From Actinomycetales bacterium JB111 (GTDB lineage Bacteria > Actinomycetota > Actinomycetes > Actinomycetales > Actinomycetaceae): DNA of 64,000 nt. The stretch spans positions 1 through 64,000 of the forward strand of contig FUHX01000011.1 in assembly GCA_900163555.1 (NCBI GenBank), given 5' to 3'. This document shows positions 8,335-15,067 of this stretch, one piece after another. The position numbers and the translations under genes are program-made. Positions within the stretch are counted from its first letter, which is position 1, and each line of letters opens with the position of its first letter. The notes below the pieces were generated by a model. The model made no database searches and was not told where the DNA came from. It saw nothing but the letters and a program-made list of their open reading frames with translations.

Positions 8335-8891
8335 GACCCGTCCCCGTCGGCCGCCAGCGGCGGCCGGTTCGACTCGTAGACGGCGAACACGACGCCGTAG
8401 GCGGTGTCGCCGTCGCCGGGCTGCGCGCCGAACTCGGTCACGAGATCCCCGAGCCGGGCCGCCCACTCCTCCGCACGCTCCTGAGGGATGCGCGCGTACC
8501 GCAGCGCCGAGACGACGAGGCCGGGCGAGTGCTCGACCTCCGCGGCCGCCCGGGCGACGATGCGCCGGGTCTCCCCGACCGCCTCCCCGACCGAGTGGTA
8601 GAGGAAGGTGCGGGCCGTGCGTCCGTAGTACTTCGCTACCAGCGCGCGCACCTGCTGCGTGCGCACGACGCGCACGAGGCCCGCCCGCTCGAGGACGTCC
8701 AGGTGGTACCCGACCGTCCCCTTGGGCCTGCCGAGCGCGGCGGCGAGCTCCGTCGTCGTGCAGGCTCGCTCGCTCAGAAGCGTGACGATCTCGCGCCGCG
8801 TGTCGTCGAACAGGGCCTTGTACTGCGCGGGCGAGTCGAGCTCCAGAGTGTCCGGAAGGTCGTAGTCCGGCGGCCCGTCATGGTCGGTCAT
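8331..8891 (-). CDS. ArsR-like winged-helix transcriptional regulator
   Basis: A 186-residue regulator with an N-terminal winged helix at about residues 20-75 (KALFDDTRREIVTLLSERA, then TTTELAAALGRPKGTVGYHL as recognition helix region). A helical C-terminal half follows, which probably dimerises or binds ligand. No metal-binding Cys pattern of classical ArsR is seen. It is first in a two-gene operon with the MFS exporter (GTGA overlap). The ATG at 8891 lacks a strong ribosome site; a TTGACA hexamer about 35 bp upstream and a repeated CGAATCCCGA-like half-site between them suggest a short leader and autoregulation. Confidence 0.8.
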   Translation of the reverse strand: MTDHDGPPDYDLPDTLELDSPAQYKALFDDTRREIVTLLSERACTTTELAAALGRPKGTVGYHLDVLERAGLVRVVRTQQVRALVAKYYGRTARTFLYHSVGEAVGETRRIVARAAAEVEHSPGLVVSALRYARIPQERAEEWAARLGDLVTEFGAQPGDGDTAYGVVFAVYESNRPPLAADGDGS

Positions 8892-8948
8892 TCCCGAATG
8901 GTCGGCGAATCCCGACCGTTTGTCAACGCGGACCACCCGCCGACGACG

Positions 8949-8982
8949 ACGCCCCCGCCTTCCGTACGGAAGGCGGGGGCGT
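8949..8982. terminator. Perfect 34-bp palindrome after def
   Basis: The 17-bp arms (ACGCCCCCGCCTTCCGT) meet at a central TA, so the whole element is a perfect palindrome. It lies 20 bp after the def stop and before the regulator gene, which fits a rho-independent terminator for def. Confidence 0.85.
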
Positions 8983-9001
8983 GGAGAGCGTGGGGCGGCG
9001 A

Positions 9002-9493
9002 TCAGTCCATGAGCTCGCGCACCGCGCGCATGGCCTTCTTCTTCACGCTCTTCTCGAGGCGATCGATGTAGAGGAAGCCGTCCAGGTGGTCGCACTCGTG
9101 CTGGAGGCAGCGCGCCATGAGCTCCTCCCCCTCGACGACGACCTTCTTGCCGTCCAGGTCCGTCCCCTCGACCCGGGCGTACCAGGCGCGGACGGTCGGG
9201 AACCACAGGCCGGGGACGGAGAGGCAGCCCTCGTCGCCGTCCTGGATGTACTCCTCGTCCAGCGCGACGATCGTCGGGTTGAGGACGTACCCGATCTCGT
9301 CCTCGATGTTCCAGGAGAAGGCGCGCAGGGAGACGCCGATCTGGTTGGCGGCGAGGCCGGCGCGGCCGTCGTGGTCCACCGTCTCGCAGAGGTCCTCCAC
9401 GAGCTGCTTGACCGTGGGGTCGATCTCAGTGATCGGGTCGCACACGGTGCGCAGGACCGGGTCGCCGACTGTTCGAATGTCACGCATCGCCAT
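9002..9493 (-). CDS. def: Peptide deformylase
   Basis: Removes the formyl group from the N-terminal Met of nascent proteins, using a metal ion in the cytoplasm. The 163-residue protein has all three signature motifs: GLAANQIG (residues 46-53, Gln51), EGCLSVP (Cys90) and QHECDH (His132, Glu133, His136). The first motif has Leu in place of the more common Val. Two in-frame ATGs (9493 and 9487) are possible and neither has a clear ribosome site. It is monocistronic, ended by a 34-bp palindrome, and diverges from the tRNA-Asn gene. Confidence 0.95.
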   Translation of the reverse strand: MAMRDIRTVGDPVLRTVCDPITEIDPTVKQLVEDLCETVDHDGRAGLAANQIGVSLRAFSWNIEDEIGYVLNPTIVALDEEYIQDGDEGCLSVPGLWFPTVRAWYARVEGTDLDGKKVVVEGEELMARCLQHECDHLDGFLYIDRLEKSVKKKAMRAVRELMD

Positions 9494-9623
9494 GAGGCCA
9501 TTGTTTCACCGCCCCGGGCGCCCGGCTCGCCGCCGTGAGGTGGGCCTCGCCGCCCCCGGGTGAGTCTGCCCACAGGTGCCCCGAACAGGGAGGATTCGGG
9601 CGGGAGACCGCCCGGCCCTTTGC

Positions 9624-9629
9624 TAGAGT
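9624..9629 (+). promoter_or_regulatory. Probable -10 box of the tRNA-Asn gene
   Basis: TAGAGT sits 15 bp before the mature tRNA 5' end, a usual distance for a tRNA promoter. No convincing -35 hexamer is visible, so this is a positional inference. Confidence 0.4.
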
Positions 9630-9643
9630 TTCATCTCGCGCGA

Positions 9644-9718
9644 TCCCGCGTAGCTCAATGGCAGAGCATTCGACTGTTAATCGAACGGTTGCTGGTTCGA
9701 GTCCAGCCGCGGGAGCCA
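9644..9718 (+). tRNA. tRNA-Asn (GTT)
   Basis: A 75-nt cloverleaf. The acceptor TCCCGCG pairs with CGCGGGA, the D-arm is GCTC/GAGC, the anticodon stem TTCGA/TCGAA encloses loop CTGTTAA with anticodon GTT, and the T-arm carries GTTCGAGTC. Discriminator G is followed by an encoded CCA (9716-9718). A strong hairpin directly downstream ends the transcript. Confidence 0.96.
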
Positions 9719-9721
9719 CCA

Positions 9722-9749
9722 GGCCCGGAATCCTCACGGATTCCGGGCC
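9722..9749 (+). terminator. Terminator of tRNA-Asn
   Basis: Perfect 12-bp arms (GGCCCGGAATCC) around loop TCAC begin 3 bp after the encoded CCA end. No U-run, as is usual in this GC-rich genome. Confidence 0.88.
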
Positions 9750-9902
9750 CTGTCGTTGCCGGGCTCGCGGCGCGCACGGGGCCGCTCCGGCGGTGACCTC
9801 TCCCCGCGTCCGCCCGGCGCGCAGGGGCGCTGCTCGGTAGTCTCGAGCCACCATGAACCGACGCACCCCCGGCGCCCCGGCACGACCGTTCGGCGCCCGC
9901 GC

Positions 9903-11285
9903 ATGAGCGACAGCTCCTTCATCGACGTCATCGCCGACGCCCTGTCGGCGGATCCTACGAACCTCGCGCTGCGCGAGGACTTCATCGTGCTCCTGCTCGA
10001 CACCGACCCGGACCGGGCCGCCCGCGAGATCGAGTCCTTCGAGGCGGCCGGCGGCAACCCCGCCAAGGTCCGGCTCCTGCGCGCGCGGCTGCTGGCCGCG
10101 CGGCTGAGGTCGCCCGGCGTCCCGGGCGCCGGGGCGCCCCCGCAGGCGACCGCACCGGCGGTCCCGCCCGCACCCGCCGCACCACCCGCACCCGCACCCG
10201 ACCGGGCGTCCCCGGTCGACGCCGGGCAGTCGGACGCGACCGACGGGTCGCCGGCGCCGGACACCCCCGACGACGGCGAGGCGGACGCGGGGGCCGAGAC
10301 GTCGTCGTCGGGCGGGCACCCGGCCGCGAGGCCGGTCCCGGCGGCCACCGATGCCGACCTCGACGAGGACGACGACCCCGACTCCGACGCGGGCGAGGGG
10401 CTGTGGGACTGGGCGCGCCCGACGATCACGCTCTCGGACGTCAAGGGCCTGCAGGACGTGAAGGCGCACCTGGACTCCACGTTCCTCGCTCCGCTGCGCA
10501 ACCCGGAGCTGGCCGCCGCGTTCGGGCAGACCGCGCGCGGGTCCCTCCTCATGTACGGGCCTCCCGGTTGCGGCAAGACGTTCATCGCGCGGGCGATCGC
10601 GGGCGACCTCGGCGCGAACTTCCTCTCGGTCACGCTCGCCGACCTGCTCAGCAAGTGGATCGGCGACACGGAGCGGGCGATCGCCAGCCTGTTCCGCCAC
10701 GCCCGTGCCGCCGCGCCCTGCGTCATCTTCATCGACGAGTTCGACGCCCTGGGCGGGCGGCGGTCGTCCGGCGGCGGGGGCACGCACTCGCTCCGCATGA
10801 TGGTCACCCAGCTGCTCGAGGAGCTCGACGGCGTCGCCTCGGACAACGAGGGCGTCTACTTCCTCGCGGCGACGAACCGGCCGTGGGACGTCGACCCCGC
10901 GCTGCGGCGCCCGGGGCGCATCGACAGGACCGTGCTGGTCCTCCCGCCCGACGCCGAGGCCCGCGCCGCGATCATCGCCGGCACCCTGAAGGACAAGCCC
11001 ACCGAGGACGTCGCCCCGGAGGCGGTCGCCGCCGTCACGGACGGTTTCTCCGGCGCGGACATCAGCCACCTGGCGGCAAGCGCGCTCCAGCAGGCGATGA
11101 GCGCCTCAATGGCGTCAGGGACGCTCGTCCCCGTCACCCAGGAGATGCTGCTGCGCGTGGCCCAGGGGATCACGCCGTCGACCAGGGTGTGGTTCGACCA
11201 GGTCGCCCCCGTTCTCGAGTACGGGGTCGACGACGGGACGTTCGACCAGCTGCGGGCCTACCGCGTGGAGCGAGGGATGCGATGA
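9903..11285 (+). CDS. AAA+ ATPase with N-terminal helical repeat and acidic linker
   Basis: A 460-residue, probably cytosolic, ring-forming ATPase of the Cdc48/FtsH/SpoVK-like AAA clade. Residues 1-80 are short amphipathic helices of tetratricopeptide character; 80-160 is a Pro/Ala then Asp/Glu-rich linker. The AAA module has Walker A YGPPGCGKT (about 218-226), Walker B CVIFIDEFDAL (about 273-283), sensor-1 AATNRPWD (about 322) and an arginine-finger region RRPGRID. The C-terminal lid holds TDGFSGADISHL, typical of classic AAA proteins. The family's normal job is unfolding or remodelling protein partners. The ATG at 9903 is chosen because the protein fold begins there. Its stop overlaps the next gene (ATGA), so the downstream helical-repeat protein is a likely partner. 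The target is unknown. Confidence 0.85.
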   Translation: MSDSSFIDVIADALSADPTNLALREDFIVLLLDTDPDRAAREIESFEAAGGNPAKVRLLRARLLAARLRSPGVPGAGAPPQATAPAVPPAPAAPPAPAPDRASPVDAGQSDATDGSPAPDTPDDGEADAGAETSSSGGHPAARPVPAATDADLDEDDDPDSDAGEGLWDWARPTITLSDVKGLQDVKAHLDSTFLAPLRNPELAAAFGQTARGSLLMYGPPGCGKTFIARAIAGDLGANFLSVTLADLLSKWIGDTERAIASLFRHARAAAPCVIFIDEFDALGGRRSSGGGGTHSLRMMVTQLLEELDGVASDNEGVYFLAATNRPWDVDPALRRPGRIDRTVLVLPPDAEARAAIIAGTLKDKPTEDVAPEAVAAVTDGFSGADISHLAASALQQAMSASMASGTLVPVTQEMLLRVAQGITPSTRVWFDQVAPVLEYGVDDGTFDQLRAYRVERGMR

Positions 11286-12757
11286 CGAACGTGTGGGAGC
11301 CCGGGCGTGGCCGGCGGTCGTCGGGGGCGGACCAGCCCGTCGACCAGGGCGGGTTCGAGGACCTCGTCGACCCCGACGACCCGTACGGGACCGACTCCAC
11401 GCACGCCACCGACGGCGAGCGTGGCAGTGGGGGCTCGTCGGGCGGTGGCTCGTACGACCCCGAGAACAGCCCGACGGCGCCCGACCGGGACCTCGCGTGG
11501 GAGCTCCTCGACGCCCAGCCCGACAACCCGAGGATCGCCGAGCTCGCGCACCGCGTCCTCGCCGAGGAGCCGTGGCGGACCGGGATCATGCTGCTGCTCG
11601 GCAACCACTACGACGCCTGCGGCAGGAGGGACGATGCGCGCCGCATCTACCAGGACGCCTGCGGCCGGAACGACAAGTTCTTCCCCATGGCGATCGCGGA
11701 GCTGCGGGACCTGGAGTTCTCCGAGCGGAACTACGCGGAGGGCCTCAGGCACGCGAGGACCGCGGTCGAGGCCGATCCGGAGTCCTGGCACAACCACATG
11801 CAGGTCGGTTACGGGCTCGCCACCGTCGGCGAGTTCGACGAGGGCTGGGACATGATCGCGCGGTCGGTGCAGATGTGCGCGCAGAGCGATCCGGATCAGT
11901 ATGCGGACGCCCTCGCGGCGCAGACGATCCTGCTGGCGGACACGTACGCGCCGCCCTGGCGGCAGATCCCGTCGGCCGACGCCGCCATGCGCGCGAACCC
12001 CGCGAACTCCTGGGCGATCGAGATGCTCGGCTGGGCGCTCATCCTCGAGTACCGCTTCGAGGAGGCCGAGGACGTCGCCCTGCGCACCCTGCGGGAGGAC
12101 CCGACCAACAACTTCGCGGTCACGATCGTCGGGCTCGCCAAGCAGCTCCGGTCCATCATCGACGACAGCGAGTTCGGGCTCGACGACATCCGTCGCGCCG
12201 GGACCATCGAGATGGCGTGGAAGGGACTGCGCGACCAGCACCTCGGCATCGATCTCGCCACCGCGCTCGCGGCGCTCGAGGAAGTCATGCCGCCCGAGGT
12301 GCGCGCGACGTTCCGGCCGCCGCTGACGCCCGAGCAAGCCGAGGAGAGGCCAGGCAGCGACGACACCGTGACGACCTGGCACGACGGCCAGCTCCCGGGC
12401 ACGGGCTCCGTGTGGGGCCTCGGTGCCGACGTCCGGTTCATGTCCTCGGAGGAGATCGAGGCGATGGACGAGGAGATCGAGGCCAACCAGGAGAACTGGC
12501 CCCGCTGGCCGCAGAACGAGCGCTGGGACCAATACCTCACCGACGACGCCGGCGGGTACGTCCTCGCCGTCGAGTTCGACCGGTTCGTGCTGAGGATGCC
12601 GGGCGTGGACGAGGACATCCCGATCGCGGACTCCCCGGCGGACTGGGTCTGGGACCGCGTCGTCGCCTACGGCGGGCACGACCCGCGACCGGCACGGCGT
12701 CCGCTGGAGTCCTTCGTCCCGGTCGAGCCGCGGCTCGGGGGCGAGCAGGAGGCTTAA
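11282..12757 (+). CDS. TPR-like protein encoded with the AAA+ ATPase
   Basis: A 491-residue soluble protein. Residues 1-60 are Gly/Ser/Asp-rich and probably disordered. About 70-280 is a run of tetratricopeptide-like helices, including GNHYDACGRRDDARRIYQDA and AEGLRHARTAVEADPESW, with Asp/Pro turns at roughly 34-residue intervals. About 340-491 is a separate acidic, Trp-rich region (NWPRWPQNERWDQYL, WVWDRV) that I do not recognise. There is no signal peptide or membrane segment. The start codon overlaps the ATPase stop, indicating translational coupling and a likely stoichiometric complex. Its stop overlaps that of the convergent marR gene by 4 bp (TTAA). Adaptor or substrate-recognition subunit for the ATPase is an inference. 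Confidence 0.75.
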   Translation: MTNVWEPGRGRRSSGADQPVDQGGFEDLVDPDDPYGTDSTHATDGERGSGGSSGGGSYDPENSPTAPDRDLAWELLDAQPDNPRIAELAHRVLAEEPWRTGIMLLLGNHYDACGRRDDARRIYQDACGRNDKFFPMAIAELRDLEFSERNYAEGLRHARTAVEADPESWHNHMQVGYGLATVGEFDEGWDMIARSVQMCAQSDPDQYADALAAQTILLADTYAPPWRQIPSADAAMRANPANSWAIEMLGWALILEYRFEEAEDVALRTLREDPTNNFAVTIVGLAKQLRSIIDDSEFGLDDIRRAGTIEMAWKGLRDQHLGIDLATALAALEEVMPPEVRATFRPPLTPEQAEERPGSDDTVTTWHDGQLPGTGSVWGLGADVRFMSSEEIEAMDEEIEANQENWPRWPQNERWDQYLTDDAGGYVLAVEFDRFVLRMPGVDEDIPIADSPADWVWDRVVAYGGHDPRPARRPLESFVPVEPRLGGEQEA

Positions 12758-13248
12758 GCTCCCGGCGCGTCGTCGTCGGTGACCGCGCTGCGGTACGCGT
12801 CGACGAAGGTCCTCCCGAGGTCGATGAACGTCTCACGGCCGTCGCCGAGCGCGTCCAGCGCCGCCTCCAACGGGCCGAACGCGACCTGAAGGTTGTTCTC
12901 GAACTCGGCCTCGCCCGTGCTCGAGGCGCTGAAGCGGTAGGAGCCCGTCGCGTCGTCGGTCTCCCGGTCGAGCAGGCCCGCCGCAAGTGCGGCGTTGACC
13001 TGCCGGTTGACGGTCGACTGATCCAGGCGCAACCGAACCGCGAAGTCCCGAAGCGTGACGGACCCACGCTCCGTCGCCAACCAGAGCAGGCGCATGTCAG
13101 CCACGCCGAGGGTCGCGCGCCGCGCAGCGGCACGCCGCGCCGACTCGAACACCGAGAGGAGCCCGGCGACCTCCCGGACGGGAGTGCGCCGCTCCTCGCC
13201 CGGCGCGCGGCCGTCGGCCGCGGCGCTCGTGTCCGCGCGAGCGGTCAT
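12754..13248 (-). CDS. MarR family transcriptional regulator
   Basis: A 164-residue winged-helix repressor. The core at about residues 45-125 shows LGVADMRLLWLATERGSV, the recognition segment LRDFAVRLRLDQSTVNRQV and the wing DRETDDATGSYRFSAS; dimerisation helices flank it. The ATG at 13248 has GGAGG upstream. It is divergent from a drug-type MFS transporter, and two copies of a TGTAA/TTACA-type site lie in the 135-bp spacer. The natural reading is a ligand-released repressor of both genes; the ligand is unknown. Its stop overlaps that of the TPR-like gene. Confidence 0.88.
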   Translation of the reverse strand: MTARADTSAAADGRAPGEERRTPVREVAGLLSVFESARRAAARRATLGVADMRLLWLATERGSVTLRDFAVRLRLDQSTVNRQVNAALAAGLLDRETDDATGSYRFSASSTGEAEFENNLQVAFGPLEAALDALGDGRETFIDLGRTFVDAYRSAVTDDDAPGA

Positions 13249-13318
13249 GCGCCCCCCTCCTCTCTCGATGCGAATCGAGTCACGTTCGTCGGGACCTCAT
13301 TGTTCCCGAACCCTCGGA

Positions 13319-13359
13319 TATGTAATCTACACATCGACCACGTATGTAACTTACACATC
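13319..13359. promoter_or_regulatory. Double MarR operator
   Basis: Two direct copies of a 17-bp element, at 13319-13335 and 13343-13359, start 24 bp apart. The second is tatgtaacttacacatc and contains TGTAA-C-TTACA, a perfect inverted repeat. The first differs at two central positions. They lie between the divergent marR and MFS genes, so two repressor dimers could bind on nearly the same helix face. Confidence 0.7.
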
Positions 13360-13383
13360 CACCTCGGGAAGAGGGACATCCTG

Positions 13384-14964
13384 ATGACTCACGAACCGGC
13401 GACCGCCAGTTCACCCCCCGCTCGGCACGACCGTCCGACCGCGACGAGCCACCCGCTGCTCATCGTCATCGTGCTCGGCTTCTCCAGCCTCTGCGCCGCG
13501 CTCATGCAGTCCCTGGTCATCCCGATCCAGTCGGAGCTCCCCCGGCTGCTGAGCACGAGCGCCTCGAACACCTCCTGGGTCGTCACGGCCACCCTCCTCG
13601 GCGGTGCGGTCGCGATGCCCGTCTCCGGCCGGCTCGCCGACATCTTCGGCAAGAAGCCGATCCTCGTGATCTCCGCCGGCGTCCTGCTTGCCGGGTCGTT
13701 GCTGTGCGCGGTCTCCGGCGACTTCGTCGTCGTCCTCGTCGGGCGCGTGCTCCAGGGAATGGCCATGGGGTACATCCCGGTGGCGATCAGCATGGTCCGC
13801 GAGGTCACGCCGCCGAGGATGACCAACACGGCCCTCGCCGCGGTGTCCGCGACCCTCGGCGTCGGCGGCGCGCTCGGGCTGCCGCTCTCGGCACTCGTCG
13901 TCCAGTCGTTCGACTGGCACGTGCTGTTCTGGCTCTCGGCCGTCCTTGCCCTCGTCATGGGAGCCCTGTCCATCGTGCTCCTCCCCCACACCCGGCGGGT
14001 CGACCCGCCGTCGTTCGACCTCGTCGGCGCCGTCGGCCTGGCGATCGGTCTCGTTGCGACGCTCGTCGGTTTCACCAAGGCGAACGACTGGGGATGGACG
14101 TCCGCCAGTACGTGGATCACGATCGTCGGCGGTCTGGTCGTCCTCGTGGCATGGGGCGCCTACGAGCTCCGGCACCACGACCCGCTCGTCGACCTGCGGA
14201 CCACCGCCCGTCTCCCCGTCCTGCTCACGAACCTCGCCGCCCTGGCGATGGGCCTCGGCATGATGGCGCAGTCCGTCGCCATCCCCCAGCTCCTGGAGAT
14301 GCCGACGGCGACCGGGTACGGCCTCGGCCAGTCGATCCTCATGACGGGCCTGTGGATGGCGCCCGCAGGACTCATGATGCTCGTGTTCTCGCCGATCGCC
14401 TCCGCCATGCTCACGCGCCTCGGCGGTCGCCTCACGCTCGCCACCGGCGCCGTCGTCCTCGCGGCCGGCTACGTGCTCGCCGTGTTCATGACCAACGAGC
14501 CCTGGCAGCTCATGATCGCCTCGTGCATCGTCGGGGCCGGCGTGGGCATCGGGTACGCGGCCATGCCGACCCTCATCCTCGACAACGTCCCGACGTCCGA
14601 GGCCTCGTCCTCCGTGGGCGTCAACTCGCTCATGCGGTCGGTCGGAACCACGATCGCGGGGGCGCTCATGGCCATCATCCTCACCAGCCAGGTCATGCCC
14701 GTCGGCGGGGGCGTGGAGATCCCGACCCACGACGCCTTCCGGCTGTGCTTCGTCGTGGGCGCCGGCGCCGCCCTTCTCGCCGCACTCGTCACCCTGTGCA
14801 TCCCGCGGAGCTCCGTACGGGTCGGGGCCGCCCCGACGGCGGACGCCCCGTCCTCGGGCACCGGCCCGGACCGCCCCACGGATTCCCCGACGGCGGATCC
14901 CGGCCAGACGGGCACGTCCGGGCAGGCCGGTGCCGACGACCGGCTGGCGCCCGTTCCCGGCTGA
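13384..14964 (+). CDS. MFS transporter, DHA2-like multidrug efflux
   Basis: A 526-residue membrane protein with about fourteen hydrophobic helices, the length and pattern of the DHA2/QacA-EmrB branch of the major facilitator superfamily. The early loop has GRLADIFGKKP (motif A) and the region after helix 5 GGALGLPLSALVV (motif C-like, an antiporter mark). A Pro/Thr/Gly-rich tail of about 50 residues follows the last helix. The ATG at 13384 has GAGGGA upstream. It is divergent from a MarR repressor with shared operators, so drug- or phenolic-compound-inducible efflux is the likely role. The substrate is not visible. Confidence 0.88.
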   Translation: MTHEPATASSPPARHDRPTATSHPLLIVIVLGFSSLCAALMQSLVIPIQSELPRLLSTSASNTSWVVTATLLGGAVAMPVSGRLADIFGKKPILVISAGVLLAGSLLCAVSGDFVVVLVGRVLQGMAMGYIPVAISMVREVTPPRMTNTALAAVSATLGVGGALGLPLSALVVQSFDWHVLFWLSAVLALVMGALSIVLLPHTRRVDPPSFDLVGAVGLAIGLVATLVGFTKANDWGWTSASTWITIVGGLVVLVAWGAYELRHHDPLVDLRTTARLPVLLTNLAALAMGLGMMAQSVAIPQLLEMPTATGYGLGQSILMTGLWMAPAGLMMLVFSPIASAMLTRLGGRLTLATGAVVLAAGYVLAVFMTNEPWQLMIASCIVGAGVGIGYAAMPTLILDNVPTSEASSSVGVNSLMRSVGTTIAGALMAIILTSQVMPVGGGVEIPTHDAFRLCFVVGAGAALLAALVTLCIPRSSVRVGAAPTADAPSSGTGPDRPTDSPTADPGQTGTSGQAGADDRLAPVPG

Positions 14965-14970
14965 TGTGCG

Positions 14971-15005
14971 CCGCGGCCCTCGCACCGTCAGGTCGTGGGC
15001 CGCGG
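14971..15005. terminator. Possible terminator between MFS and UshA-like genes
   Basis: CCGCGGCCC pairs with GGGCCGCGG across a 17-nt loop, in the spacer between two convergent genes. The stem is perfect but the loop is long, so confidence is moderate. Confidence 0.45.
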
Positions 15006-15067
15006 TCGTGCCCTGGGCGGCCCTGCTCAACGAGCCGGCGACCGCCCACGTTCCGCCGTCGGGCTCG

